A stretch of DNA of 64,000 bases from Candidatus Rifleibacteriota bacterium (GTDB lineage Bacteria; Muiribacteriota; Ozemobacteria; Ozemobacterales; Ozemobacteraceae). Below the pieces are notes generated by a model, which saw only the letters and a program-made list of their open reading frames with translations, had not been told where the DNA came from and did no database searches. Made by a program: the position numbers and the translations under genes. Location of the stretch: positions 86,641-150,640 of the forward strand of contig JANJUX010000033.1 of NCBI GenBank assembly GCA_024710355.1, read 5' to 3'. This document shows positions 1 to 9,518 of this stretch, piece after piece (position 1 is the stretch's first letter; every line of letters begins with the position of its first letter).

Positions 1-147
1 TTGGCTGATGCCAAGATTTTAAGTCATTTTTTATTTGCCGCCAGCCACCCTCCTGGTCATGAACGCGAAAATGAAGCTTCTACCAGTGTCTGGCGTATTA
101 AAAGCAGGCTGATCGCTTACTCAACCGCGTCTATTCATGATTCGGTA

Positions 148-176
148 TTGACTTTGCGGGGTGCTGAAACTATCAT
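148..176 (+). promoter_or_regulatory. Sigma-70-type promoter of leuS
   Basis: TTGACT (148-153) and TATCAT (171-176) are separated by exactly 17 bases, close to the sigma-70 consensus. A start site near 183 would give a leader of about 30 nt before leuS, with GGAG at 199-202 as ribosome-binding site. The rest of 1-147 shows no convincing gene. Confidence 0.65.
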
Positions 177-212
177 GAGGCCTGACAATTCAAGATATGG
201 AGCAACATCGAC

Positions 213-2678
213 ATGGCAGAAAAATACGATCCGCAGAAAGTTCAGGCCAAATGGCAGCCGAAGTGGCGCGAAATGGGGCTTTACAAAACCTCTGACGACC
301 GCAGCCGCCCGAAATTCTACTGCCTCGACTTCTTTCCCTACCCGTCGGGCAACGGTCTTTCGGTAGGGCATCTGCGCAACTACGTGCCGACTGATGTTAT
401 TTCCCGCATGAAACGCATGCAGGGTTTCAACGTGCTACACCCGATGGGCTGGGATGCCTTCGGTCTGCCGGCTGAAAACTTTGCCATCAAGATGGGCGTT
501 CACCCGGCGATCACCACCGAAAAGAATGCCAGCAACTACCGCCGCCAGCTGACTCTGGCAGAATGCGGCTACGACTGGGAACGCGAAATCAACTCGACTG
601 ACCCCGACTACTACCGCTGGACCCAGTGGTTTTTCCTGCTGCTCTACAAACGCGGCCTCGCCTACAAGGCTACCGGCGCCCAGTGGTGGTGCCCGGAATG
701 CCGCACGATTCTCGCAAACGAACAGGTCGAACAGGGCCAGTGCTGGCGCTGTGAATCGCAGGTCGAAAAGAAAGACCTCAATCAGTGGTTCTTCAAGATC
801 ACTGAATACGCCGACCGCCTCATCGACGATCTCAAAACCGTCGACTGGCCAGACCGCATCAAAAAAATGCAGGAAAACTGGATCGGCAAAAGCATGGGCG
901 CCGAAGTCAACTTCAGGGGTATCAACCCGGTCAGTGGCGAAGAATACGATATTCCGATTTTCACCACCCGCGTCGACACCATTTTTGGTGTGACATTCAT
1001 GACGCTCGCCCCCGAACACCCGCTCGTAGAAAAGCTGACACACCCCGATAACAAGGCAGCAGTCGAAGCTTACATCAGCGACTCGCGCAAAAAATCAGAA
1101 ATAGACCGCCTGTCGACCGAAAAGGAAAAGACCGGCGTCAACCTCGGTGGCTTCGCCATCAATCCGTTCAACGGCGAAAAAGTGCCAGTGTTCATCGGTG
1201 ACTACGTTCTCTATGGCTACGGCACCGGCGCGGTAATGGCAGTGCCGGCGCACGACGAACGCGATTTCGCCTTCGCGAAAAAATACAATCTGCCGGTCAA
1301 AGAAGTCATCACCCCGGCCGGCAAGGCGCAGGGCGACCTCAAGGCAGCCTTCACCGAATACGGCACGCTGATCAACTCAGGCCAGTTCAACGGCCTGACC
1401 AGCGAACAGGCAATCGAAAAAATGATCGCCTGGCTTGGTGAAAAGAAACTCGGCACCGGCCGCATCAATTATAAACTGCGCGACTGGCTGATTTCCCGCC
1501 AGCGTTACTGGGGAGCACCGGTTCCGATAGTTCACTGCGACTGCTGTGGCGTTGTGCCGGTTCCCGAAGACCAGCTGCCGGTAAAGCTGCCAGACATCAA
1601 AGAATTCAAGCCCGGTTCAGACGGCAAGTCACCTCTCGCCTTCATCGACGAGTGGGTCAACACCAGCTGCCCGAAATGTGGCAAGCCGGCCCGCCGCGAA
1701 ACCGACACCATGGACGGCTTCGCCTGCTCATCCTGGTATTTTCTGCGTTTCATCAACCCGAAGCTCAACACTGCCCCATTTGATGCCGAAGCGGTCAAGT
1801 TCTGGGCCCCGGTCGACCTCTATGTCGGCGGCGCCGAACATGCGGTAATGCACCTGCTCTATGCCCGCTTCTGGACAAAAGTCATGTATGACGCCGGTCT
1901 GGTTCCGTTCATCGAACCGTTCATGAAACTGCGCAACCAGGGCATGATGCTGGCCGCTGACGGCACCAAGATGAGCAAATCGAAAAACAACGTCATCACC
2001 CCCGACGAAATCGTCGAAAAATACGGTGCTGACACGTTGCGCGCCTTTATTCTGTTTCTGGGCACATTTGAACTTGAAGTTTCATGGTCAGATGAGGGTG
2101 TGCGCGGCATGAACCGCTTCGTTAACCGCGTGTTCGACCTGATCAGCGACAACCCTGGTGGCAACGAAAAGGCCGAAGGCAAAGAAGCCGATGATCTCAA
2201 CCGCATCATGCACCGCACCATCAAGGCGGTCAGCAATGATATCGAGAATTTCAGCTTCAATACCGCCATCGCCCGCCTCATGGAACTCACAAACGCCATG
2301 GCCGAAGCAGTTAAAAAGACCAGCCTGCCGAAAACCACGCTCTGGAAAGAAGTGATTCAGAACATGCTGAAGCTGATGGCCACCATCACCCCGTTCATGG
2401 CCGAAGAACTCTGGGAAACCATCGGTTTCAAGGGCTCAGTGCACCAGCAGAAGTGGCCGACCTGGGATGAAAAAGCCCTGATCGAATCGACTGTGACACT
2501 GCCGGTTCAGGTCAATGGCAAACTGCGCGATCAGATCGAGCTGCCCGCCGACATCGACGAAGCCGGCGCCCGCAAAGCCGCTGAAGCCAGCGAAAAGGTG
2601 CAGAAGTATCTCGAAGGCACCCAGATCATCAAGTTCATTTACGTTCCGAAGCGTATGATCAGCTTTGTTGTGAAATGA
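213..2678 (+). CDS. leuS: Leucyl-tRNA synthetase
   Basis: Class Ia aminoacyl-tRNA synthetase that charges tRNA-Leu with leucine in the cytoplasm. The 821-residue length is usual for the bacterial enzyme. The HIGH-type signature is seen as SVGH at residues 50-53, after PYPSGNG, and the KMSKS loop is exact at 586-590. Cysteine pairs C160/C163 and C177/C180 (CPEC, CWRC) fit the zinc domain, and a further CPKCG knuckle lies near residue 490. The CP1 editing domain lies between the zinc region and the KMSKS half, including the GTGAVMAVPAHDERD signature. The start is the ATG 10 bases after GGAG. A longer reading frame over the start (1-366) is a shadow. The gene ends in a strong terminator and faces the next gene tail to tail. 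Confidence 0.98.
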   Translation: MAEKYDPQKVQAKWQPKWREMGLYKTSDDRSRPKFYCLDFFPYPSGNGLSVGHLRNYVPTDVISRMKRMQGFNVLHPMGWDAFGLPAENFAIKMGVHPAITTEKNASNYRRQLTLAECGYDWEREINSTDPDYYRWTQWFFLLLYKRGLAYKATGAQWWCPECRTILANEQVEQGQCWRCESQVEKKDLNQWFFKITEYADRLIDDLKTVDWPDRIKKMQENWIGKSMGAEVNFRGINPVSGEEYDIPIFTTRVDTIFGVTFMTLAPEHPLVEKLTHPDNKAAVEAYISDSRKKSEIDRLSTEKEKTGVNLGGFAINPFNGEKVPVFIGDYVLYGYGTGAVMAVPAHDERDFAFAKKYNLPVKEVITPAGKAQGDLKAAFTEYGTLINSGQFNGLTSEQAIEKMIAWLGEKKLGTGRINYKLRDWLISRQRYWGAPVPIVHCDCCGVVPVPEDQLPVKLPDIKEFKPGSDGKSPLAFIDEWVNTSCPKCGKPARRETDTMDGFACSSWYFLRFINPKLNTAPFDAEAVKFWAPVDLYVGGAEHAVMHLLYARFWTKVMYDAGLVPFIEPFMKLRNQGMMLAADGTKMSKSKNNVITPDEIVEKYGADTLRAFILFLGTFELEVSWSDEGVRGMNRFVNRVFDLISDNPGGNEKAEGKEADDLNRIMHRTIKAVSNDIENFSFNTAIARLMELTNAMAEAVKKTSLPKTTLWKEVIQNMLKLMATITPFMAEELWETIGFKGSVHQQKWPTWDEKALIESTVTLPVQVNGKLRDQIELPADIDEAGARKAAEASEKVQKYLEGTQIIKFIYVPKRMISFVVK

Positions 2679-2698
2679 GCTGACTGCTTAAAAAAAGT

Positions 2699-2733
2699 GC
2701 CGTGACCGATCATGTCGGTCACGGCTTTTTTTT
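2699..2733. terminator. Bidirectional rho-independent terminator
   Basis: An 11-bp perfect stem (GCCGTGACCGA, 2699-2709, pairing with 2715-2725) closes a 5-nt loop and is followed by eight T (2726-2733). Seven A precede the stem (2691-2697), so it also works for the minus-strand gene that ends at 2750. Confidence 0.92.
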
Positions 2734-2749
2734 GGCCATGTGATTACTC

Positions 2750-5008
2750 TTAGAACAGGGGCTTCAGCCATCCCATCTTTGAAAGAAACTTGATCAACCA
2801 CATTTTCTGGGGATTCTCGACATTGCCGGGACCGAATTCAGCCTTATCAGCGGTAGCGAGATGGTACTCGACGGATTTGCCGATATCAAAAACCACTTCA
2901 TTACGCAGTTCGGTGGCAAATTCCCGCGATTTAACGGCAGCCACCACCTCAGAATTCACCTTTTCACTGAGAAAGTCAAAGTTATAGGTGCCGACCACCC
3001 CGATTTTGCGGTCAAAAACGAAGTTCTTGCCATGCAGCTGCCCCTCGTTCACCCTGGCAAAAATGCGCATGGTCGGCATGTCACGCAGAATGCTTCTCCA
3101 GTCGCGGTAAAGCATCGCCTCGGTAGGAAAGCTGTCTGAAGTCTGCGGGCTGTTGGTATGAACCAGAATCGGCACCTTTCGGCGGGCAGCACGTTTAAGA
3201 GCCGCTTCAGCCCTTGGGGTAAGAACAACGTAAGGATTCTGAATGATTATCTCGCGACGGCTGCCGTCAATGTATTTGACAATGTTCTCGGTGATATCGT
3301 TGCGGGGGCCCGAAATCGAGTTGCTGTCGAGGATATGCACCGGGCAGCTGTGCGAATTTTCAGACAGATCAAAATCGTTAAAGCCCGTCATATTCTTGTA
3401 ACCGCTCAACTGGTCGTTAAGCTTTTTCAAAATTACCGCCTGGGTGCTGAAGCGACTGGTTACCGGAAGTGGCCCGCGCAGGTTGAGCGCTGCATCCATG
3501 GCGGCATAGCCGATTTCCATCTGCAAAGTTCGATAGCCGGTCATGCCAAGCAGCGATTTGCCAATTTCAAAAGCTTTCAGAATGTTAAACTCTTCTTCGA
3601 AGGCAGTCTGCAGCTGTGACGCCACCGTTTCGCTGTCGATGAGCACATCGGTGTCGCGCCAGGCTTTTGCGTCATCGATAGCGTCGACCAGGTATTCATC
3701 TGCAATGTTACGACCACCGATAATCGCATACCGACCGTCGGCGATAAGAATCTTGTCGTGATTGCTTGAAATAACGCGGCGCAAATCGGTTATAGCACCG
3801 ATCAGACTTGCCTGAAAAGGATTGTAGACTTTTACTTTAACATTGGGAAGTTTGGCGAGTTCTTCAAGATAGCCCTTGGCCATAACTTTCAGGCTCAGCT
3901 TGTTAGAACCGCGCACATCGACCATAAGTCTGATTTTTATGCCTTCTCTGGCTTTTTTGAGAACCATGCCGAGCAGACCCAGCCCGAAGGCGTCGTTTTC
4001 GATAATGAAATACTGAATATCAAGGCTCTGGCGGGCTTCGCTCATGATTTTACAGCGCGCATACCATGACTGGTAATTGTTGTAGATGAGTCTGATTCTG
4101 GCATTATTTTCAGGCTCGCTTCTGGTGGCCTGATACTGTGCAAAAACCGTCTCAACATTGCTGACGAAAGGCGCCTGAGCCGATTCAAATGCCAACAGAA
4201 AATCTTCATGTTTGTTCTGGGTGTTTATGTATGAAACGGATTTCGCCAGATAAACCGAGCCTCTGACCGCCTTAACCGGAAAAGCCAGCCAGCTTGAACT
4301 GTTATAGCTGTTGAAAGCATTGGTCATCTCGGCAAACTTGCCGGCCATTACCTGGCTCCACTGCGTCTTGTATTGTTTTGCCTTTAAATAATTAAGAGCC
4401 AGGCCGCCCCAGCCGGCAATCTTTTTGTCGGCAGAGTTTTTGCTGACTTCGGTGAAAAGCTGTTCGGCTTTTTTCACGTCAATGGCCAGGCGATCGAGCG
4501 CCGACGCCATCTCATACTGTAAAAGCGCTTTGTGATTTGACTGTGGTCGGGCTTCAAGATACTTCTCGATGCTGGCAACGATACCGGCGGCTTCTGCCTT
4601 TGAGCTGGTGCGCTTAAGAGTTTCGACCAGAGGCTTTATTTCGGCGGGCAGAACAGCGACAAGTTTGGCCAGACTTCTTTCAGAATCTGAACTGCCAACT
4701 TCTTCAGAGTCATCAACGCCGGCCGAGCCGGAGTCGAATTCAGAAATTTTACTGTCAGATTGCTTTTCAGATGTGTCGGCAGCAGAACTTTTGTTGAGAA
4801 AAGCTTCGTAAGCAGTTCTGGCGCTGCGATATTCAGAGAGGGCCGCATCGATTTCGGATTTGGCAAGATTTGCCGAAACAGCGTTCTGATATTTTTTATA
4901 GGCAGAAACATAGTTCTGATAGGCACTATCGAGCGAACCAGCCCACAGCTGAACCGACGAAAAGATCAGAAGCAGACAAAGCATTACTGACAGACGGTTA
5001 GTTTTCAT
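2750..5008 (-). CDS. Secreted phospholipase D-like protein with two HKD motifs
   Basis: The 752-residue protein starts with a clear signal peptide (MKTNR, then a hydrophobic core to about residue 23), so it is exported. The N-terminal 270 or so residues are helical and rich in charged residues, with an acidic Ser/Asp/Glu stretch near 85-110; I do not recognise a family there. The C-terminal half is a PLD superfamily domain with two catalytic HxKxxxxD motifs: HDKILIAD near residue 416 and HGKNFVFD near 658. Each is followed by a G-rich stretch (GGRN, GTYN). In this family the two motifs form one active site that cleaves phosphodiester bonds, in phospholipids, cardiolipin synthesis or nucleic acids; the substrate cannot be told here. 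AAGGAAGA precedes the ATG. It is a single gene with its own promoter (5033-5061). Confidence 0.85.
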   Translation of the reverse strand: MKTNRLSVMLCLLLIFSSVQLWAGSLDSAYQNYVSAYKKYQNAVSANLAKSEIDAALSEYRSARTAYEAFLNKSSAADTSEKQSDSKISEFDSGSAGVDDSEEVGSSDSERSLAKLVAVLPAEIKPLVETLKRTSSKAEAAGIVASIEKYLEARPQSNHKALLQYEMASALDRLAIDVKKAEQLFTEVSKNSADKKIAGWGGLALNYLKAKQYKTQWSQVMAGKFAEMTNAFNSYNSSSWLAFPVKAVRGSVYLAKSVSYINTQNKHEDFLLAFESAQAPFVSNVETVFAQYQATRSEPENNARIRLIYNNYQSWYARCKIMSEARQSLDIQYFIIENDAFGLGLLGMVLKKAREGIKIRLMVDVRGSNKLSLKVMAKGYLEELAKLPNVKVKVYNPFQASLIGAITDLRRVISSNHDKILIADGRYAIIGGRNIADEYLVDAIDDAKAWRDTDVLIDSETVASQLQTAFEEEFNILKAFEIGKSLLGMTGYRTLQMEIGYAAMDAALNLRGPLPVTSRFSTQAVILKKLNDQLSGYKNMTGFNDFDLSENSHSCPVHILDSNSISGPRNDITENIVKYIDGSRREIIIQNPYVVLTPRAEAALKRAARRKVPILVHTNSPQTSDSFPTEAMLYRDWRSILRDMPTMRIFARVNEGQLHGKNFVFDRKIGVVGTYNFDFLSEKVNSEVVAAVKSREFATELRNEVVFDIGKSVEYHLATADKAEFGPGNVENPQKMWLIKFLSKMGWLKPLF

Positions 5009-5032
5009 ATTTTGTTCTTCCTTATCTGTACA

Positions 5033-5061
5033 ATCATATGAATTACCGGGCCATCTGTCCA
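5033..5061 (-). promoter_or_regulatory. Sigma-70-type promoter of the PLD-like gene
   Basis: Read on the minus strand, TGGACA (5061-5056) and TATGAT (5038-5033) are 17 bases apart. The start codon is at 5008, leaving a short leader that holds AAGGAAGA. Confidence 0.55.
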
Positions 5062-5111
5062 GATCGTGGCACCGAATAACGGGGAAATTGCATTCAACTC
5101 TTCAGAAATGC

Positions 5112-5138
5112 GAAGCCCCCGCGATCTGCGGGGGCTTC
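5112..5138. terminator. GC-rich hairpin, possible 3' end of the MBL-fold transcript
   Basis: GAAGCCCCCGC (5112-5122) pairs perfectly with 5128-5138 around a 5-nt loop. There is no T run on either side, so it is either a non-canonical terminator or an RNA-stabilising structure downstream of the minus-strand gene ending at 5329. Confidence 0.4.
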
Positions 5139-5328
5139 TGATTCAGAACCGGGCATGAACGAGATGATGCAGGTCAGTTAAGCCGACAAAAGCCTTACTG
5201 TGCACCTCCTTTCATGATATTGAAAATTTCTATAACAAGGCGCAGAGAGAAGCCGGCTGATAGGCTGCGCCGCCGAATCGGTGAGAAATATTCAGTTATA
5301 TATTTACGAAATCCCTTGTTGAAAACGA

Positions 5329-6156
5329 TCAGGCTGCGGCCTGAACGGTTTCGGGCTCGGCCTCAGTCTTTTTGTTTTCGATGGTGATTACCTGAGCTTT
5401 TTTCACAAAGCCGAGAAAACCGTCTTTAATCGAGTCCTGAGGTGGTTTTGGCTGGTAGTGGTAGAGCCACATTTTGGCTTTCACTTTTTCAGGCAGACCG
5501 TTAAGATCGTCGTAATGTGCGTGAACACCAGATTTGAACGGTGCGGTCTCACAGTCATGCAGAATCAGATCGGCCTGGTCGTAGAATTTGCGCATCTGAT
5601 AAGGAGCGAACTGGGTGTCAGTGGTCAGAAAGACACGATGATCAGAGCCGATTTCCTGAATCATCAGGCCGTAACTGTGCTGAATCTGCATGCCGCTGAC
5701 GACATGCACGGTCTGCACCGGAGTGAAGCGGATGTTTTCCCAGACGAACGAGTTGTTGATGCGCACCGGGTGGCATTCGAAGTAGTCGGTCAGGTTCGCA
5801 ATCTTCCCTTCGAGGGTTTCGAGGCCACCGCGCAGACTTTTGTTCCACAGATCAGACATCAATGACTGAATACCGAACAGTTTGGGCCTCTGAAAGGCAG
5901 GATTGAAGTAGGTCACCAGGGCCAGCCACTCGAGCGAACCGATGTGGTCGGCGTGCAGATGCGAGATGTAGACGCCATCGATCTCTTTGCCGAGATTGCT
6001 ATTGTTGATACCGAGCTCTTCAAGGGCGAACTGGGCATGAGTGCCGCAGTCGATCAACAGTTTCTTGCCTGAGGAGGCAATGACGAGTGCGTTAGACTGG
6101 TAGTATTCGCGGGTGGTAAAGGCACTTCCGACGCCGATGAATTGAATCTTGTACAT
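5329..6156 (-). CDS. Metallo-beta-lactamase-fold hydrolase (RNase Z-like)
   Basis: A 275-residue cytosolic protein with the metal-binding signature HLHADH at residues 66-71 (H66, H68, D70, H71). It also has the later ligands expected of the RNase Z-like branch: a His in QTVHVVSG, an Asp in LTTDTQ and a C-terminal His in WLYHYQ. LHDCET and HAHYDD motifs are also visible. Such proteins hydrolyse phosphodiesters or other esters with two zinc ions; the substrate here is unknown. The ATG at 6156 is chosen because AAAAGGAG lies just upstream (about 6164-6171); the frame is open 35 codons further upstream but without a ribosome-binding site. It is probably monocistronic. Confidence 0.85.
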   Translation of the reverse strand: MYKIQFIGVGSAFTTREYYQSNALVIASSGKKLLIDCGTHAQFALEELGINNSNLGKEIDGVYISHLHADHIGSLEWLALVTYFNPAFQRPKLFGIQSLMSDLWNKSLRGGLETLEGKIANLTDYFECHPVRINNSFVWENIRFTPVQTVHVVSGMQIQHSYGLMIQEIGSDHRVFLTTDTQFAPYQMRKFYDQADLILHDCETAPFKSGVHAHYDDLNGLPEKVKAKMWLYHYQPKPPQDSIKDGFLGFVKKAQVITIENKKTEAEPETVQAAA

Positions 6157-6765
6157 GATGGACTCCTTTTCATGTTTGCTGCCAGGCAGCAACAGAAACC
6201 TGTTAAATTGTGATTTTGCGGTCAAAAAGACACAGACAAGGTTTCCGGGAGCCGACATCATCGATCAGACCGATCAATGTTAAGCGACAGGCCAGGCCGC
6301 TGAAGTTATCAGACTTAGCGTGAGCTGCCGGAACAATCGATCAGGGCGAGCACGATATCGTCACGGTTACACGTGAAACATTAAAGCAACTTGCATGCCA
6401 TATTTTTCAGCAACAACCGAAAATCGTGATCAAGAAGGCTCTGGCACCATTTTTTCGGGCGGCTGTATTTCATGAAACAATGCTTCTATGTTTAACTTTG
6501 CAAAGTTTTAACCGCCAGGCACCGCGTCATTTTTGCCGCAGCCGCGACAAGATTGTAATGACAGAGGGCTCTTGTCCTTTTCAAGAGGGTAGCAAGCATA
6601 TCAGTCGTTGCAACGTTCTGAGCTCTTCGCCCACCCATGGCGCCATCTGCTCACTCTCTGCTCGCACGGACGAACTCGACCTCTCAGCGGCATCGCTTAA
6701 ATGGAACTACGAAGTGGTCGACAAGCCCCGCAGATGAAACTGTCTGAAAAAGCCTTTTTATTTTA
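6157..6765. other. Long gene-poor stretch
   Basis: About 600 bases lie between two minus-strand genes. The only long frame (6426-6737, plus strand, 103 codons) has no good ribosome-binding site and low-complexity codon use, so I do not call it. I can see a perfect 14-bp palindrome AACTTTGCAAAGTT (6494-6507) and a small hairpin CTCTTG/CAAGAG (6569-6574 with 6582-6587). No RNA family was recognised on either strand. Confidence 0.5.
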
Positions 6766-7830
6766 TCAGCCGCCGAGGCCACACAAAATTGTTTCGGCGT
6801 TGCGAAAGGCGGTATAGGCATCTTTATCGAGGGGAAAGTCCCAGGTGCCCGAGCGGTGAATCATCTGTCCGCCAAAGCCCAACTTAAAACTATACAGGCC
6901 GTAAAACGGGTGATCGGAGGCGGCGCCGGGCGAGACACCACCCATGTCGTATTCGGTGCAGCCACGGGCCCGGGCCTGCCTGATCGCTTCCCAGTGAACG
7001 GCGTAGGAGGCCATATAATTACGTTTGTTGTTGGCAGAGGCGCCAAACAAAAACAGGGCGGTGTTTTCTGAAATAACCATGATGACACCGGCGAGCAGGT
7101 CGCTGTTGTGGCTTGCCAGGAGAAACACCACCTCAGTGTTCTGATTGTTCTGCTCTATTACCGAGAACAGGGCATGAAAATGTTCGTAATCGCAGACGAG
7201 AAACTTATTGCGACCGGCAGTCTGCAGATAGAGCTCGTAAAATGCCGGCAGATGTTCGATGCTGGCCTGAAAAGTCCGCACGCCTTTGCGTTCGGCGAGG
7301 CCGATGTTGTATCTGGTTTTCGGTCTCATGCGCGCCAAAATTATCTTTTCGTCGGGAGTAATATCGACAAGCATGCATGAAGCGACCGTCATATCATTGA
7401 CCGACTTGATGAAGTTGTACGAAGATGTGCCGAAATTCATGCGCATTTCCTGGATTCGGGCTTCAGGAATTGTCGGATGCAGAAAATCATCGCCGGCAAA
7501 GGGTGACAGCCAGGGCAGATCGAAGCGGATAAAGGCGGTTTTGGCGTCGAGGTGCGGAACCAGTTTTTCGGCAAGCTCTTCGAGGTAGATGCCATAATTT
7601 TCTGGCGGCGGCGCGTATTCCGGGCCCTGTGGTATGTATGCGGCAATGCGATTGCCGGCAAAGGGCTGATTCAGCAGCAGCACATCGCTTCTGCCGCCAG
7701 CGTGGCTGATGTCGAAGGCTCTCGGTTCCCAGCCGATACGCGCCTTGACCTGCCCCCAGAATGTTGTCTGAAAAAGAATACTGGTAGGGAAAAGGTCTTT
7801 CAATGCCTTGGGTGCCAGTTTGATTGTCAC
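6766..7830 (-). CDS. FemAB/FemX-like peptidyltransferase (GNAT fold)
   Basis: A 354-residue protein that matches the FemABX pattern. The first acyltransferase-like domain contains FQTTFWGQVKA near residues 20-30. A basic helix follows (MRPKTRYNIGLAERKGV), and a second domain carries NYMASYAVHWEAIRQARARG and YDMGGV near the C-terminus. Characterised members use aminoacyl-tRNA to add amino acids to the peptide side chain of lipid II or peptidoglycan precursors in the cytosol. That exact substrate is family inference; other members act on other amine acceptors. The start is a GTG with GGAG about 8 bases upstream. It stands alone, with no cell-wall synthesis genes beside it. Confidence 0.85.
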   Translation of the reverse strand: MTIKLAPKALKDLFPTSILFQTTFWGQVKARIGWEPRAFDISHAGGRSDVLLLNQPFAGNRIAAYIPQGPEYAPPPENYGIYLEELAEKLVPHLDAKTAFIRFDLPWLSPFAGDDFLHPTIPEARIQEMRMNFGTSSYNFIKSVNDMTVASCMLVDITPDEKIILARMRPKTRYNIGLAERKGVRTFQASIEHLPAFYELYLQTAGRNKFLVCDYEHFHALFSVIEQNNQNTEVVFLLASHNSDLLAGVIMVISENTALFLFGASANNKRNYMASYAVHWEAIRQARARGCTEYDMGGVSPGAASDHPFYGLYSFKLGFGGQMIHRSGTWDFPLDKDAYTAFRNAETILCGLGG

Positions 7831-8089
7831 TGCTGCTGCTCCGCATGGTAGCAGGGCGGCCGCGAAAAGTTGCCAACCCCGGCGCGCCCTTTCCCTTAAA
7901 GGGATGAAAAGTGCGACAAAACCAGGGTTTTAAACCTGCGAGCCAGCTCTGCTGTTAATGTTGTCGTCAATCAGTATTTATTATTTCAATTATTGTATCA
8001 CATTTTCACAAGCGCGCGGGCTTTAAAACGTTGCAAATCCGGCGGGGGTACCATTGACGCTTTTTCAAAGCGTTCTTATAATCAGGATT

Positions 8090-9310
8090 ATGAAAAATCT
8101 AATCATTGCCTGCCTTTTAATCATCAGCGTTCTGACAGCCGGCTGCGGTGGTGGCGGTGGTAGTTCCAAGCCAACCACGATCGTCACAGCTCCGACCATC
8201 AGCACTGTCACTACCGATAGCGCAGGGAGTTCCACCATTGCGACTATCACAGGCATTGCTTTCGGTTCACCAACTTCAACAAGCTACGTAACCTATGATG
8301 GCCAGATATACAACGCCACTATCTGGACCGACACGCAGATACAGGTAACCGTTCCGTTTGCAGTTATTGATGCGCAGAGATTCAGGGTAACTGTGAACAA
8401 TGTCACTTCAAATGCACCAATAAATGTTTCCAACAACATGCGTATCTTCAGCATCAGCCCATATAGCGGCAACCCGGGCACGGTCGTTACCATCAGCGGT
8501 CAGGGCTTTGGCGCTTCGCAGGTTCAAGGCGCTTATGTCACTTTCTACGATCTGGCCCAGCAAAGCAATTATTTAACGGCGGCGGTTTCGAACTGGACCG
8601 ACAGCAGTATCACCTGCACGGTACCGACCAACCTCACTCTTTCGCAGTCCAGCTCAGGCCAGGTCGGCGTCACCGTCTGGAAAAGCAGCAGCACTTACGT
8701 AAGCAGCACCTTCAACCTGATACTGCCATCGATAACTGGTATCAACCCGACCTCTGATAATATAGGCGCACCAATCTACATTTATGGCAGTGGTTTTGGC
8801 AGCAGCCAGATTACGAGCCAGGGAACCAGTCAGATCAGAATCGGCGGAAATTACGCCCAGGTGGTAAGTTGGGCTGACGGTATAATAGAAGTCAGAGTAC
8901 CAGACTTCAATGCCGCCGGTCAGAAAACCATCGAATTGACCATCAATAACCGCACCATAACTAATAACAGCTTTTTTGTTGTCGCTCCGGAATTAACTTC
9001 ATGGAGTCCGTCTGGAAACAGTGTTATCAGCAACAACCAGACTTTTTCGATCAACGGCCTCAACTTTGGTGTTAAAACTGACTACAGCGCCCCGTTAAAT
9101 ATTTATCGAAGCATATCTGTTACAGCAACAAACAACCTGACCGGCACACAGAAAACTTATTACATCGACCCAGACAGCGCCAACTGGTCAGATCGTAATA
9201 TTTCTTTCCCCTGGCCCGATGAATACGTTGCTGGCATAAACAAAACAGCAGTTGTAACGATTAACATCGGGTCGTTTATATTAACGATTTCAAACATTCA
9301 ATCTGACTAA
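8090..9310 (+). CDS. Lipoprotein with tandem IPT/TIG domains
   Basis: A 406-residue exported lipoprotein. Starting at the ATG at 8090 gives MKNLIIACLLI followed by a lipobox LTAGC and a glycine run (CGGGGG), so the mature protein is anchored by a lipidated Cys. Four immunoglobulin-like IPT/TIG units follow, each with the usual pattern of P-x-S-G (or PTSD), a TI-x-G-x-GFG turn and a VP strand. Examples are ISPYSGNPGTVVTISGQGFG, then GINPTSD with GSGFGSS, then WSPSGN. Such domains act as stalks or binding modules on cell surfaces. A TTG 12 codons upstream (8054) also has a purine-rich leader, but it would bury the signal peptide. The gene ends with a terminator at 9387-9414. Confidence 0.85.
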   Translation: MKNLIIACLLIISVLTAGCGGGGGSSKPTTIVTAPTISTVTTDSAGSSTIATITGIAFGSPTSTSYVTYDGQIYNATIWTDTQIQVTVPFAVIDAQRFRVTVNNVTSNAPINVSNNMRIFSISPYSGNPGTVVTISGQGFGASQVQGAYVTFYDLAQQSNYLTAAVSNWTDSSITCTVPTNLTLSQSSSGQVGVTVWKSSSTYVSSTFNLILPSITGINPTSDNIGAPIYIYGSGFGSSQITSQGTSQIRIGGNYAQVVSWADGIIEVRVPDFNAAGQKTIELTINNRTITNNSFFVVAPELTSWSPSGNSVISNNQTFSINGLNFGVKTDYSAPLNIYRSISVTATNNLTGTQKTYYIDPDSANWSDRNISFPWPDEYVAGINKTAVVTINIGSFILTISNIQSD

Positions 9311-9386
9311 CCACAAACTTAGTAATAGTCATCACTTCTCAAACATCCAGGCAAAATAAAGCCTCAATTCCTGCACAACCTCAGAG

Positions 9387-9414
9387 CAAAGTCGCACAGC
9401 GACTTTGTTTTTTT
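9387..9414 (+). terminator. Rho-independent terminator
   Basis: CAAAGTCG (9387-9394) and CGACTTTG (9400-9407) form an 8-bp stem with a 5-nt loop, followed by seven T (9408-9414). It terminates the IPT lipoprotein transcript. Confidence 0.85.
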
Positions 9415-9518
9415 CTGCACCAAGAATCTTAAAACGCTGTTTTTGGGGTGAAAATTGGCCCTCTAAGGAGAAAAAAAGGCCGTTTTTTTGTGTATTTTTT
9501 CTTTGTTGATCAGTGTTT

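Larger units (their letters stand above)
5009..5328. other. Gene-free stretch with a hairpin and an orphan Shine-Dalgarno
   Basis: This 320-bp interval holds the PLD promoter, the 11-bp hairpin at 5112-5138, and on the minus strand an unusually complete Shine-Dalgarno sequence (GAAAGGAGGTGCA, 5213-5201) with no long reading frame behind it. A 20-residue minus-strand frame (5205-5143, GTG start inside the Shine-Dalgarno) can be drawn but is weak. Nothing else is recognisable. Confidence 0.5.

Noticed and set aside
1..366. 121-codon plus-strand frame over the leuS start
   Set aside because: It overlaps the first 150 bases of leuS in another frame, contains the leuS promoter and has no family resemblance.
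6426..6737. 103-codon plus-strand frame in the gap before the FemAB gene
   Set aside because: No ribosome-binding site, odd composition rich in Ser, Arg, Cys and His, no recognisable pattern; left as gene-free.
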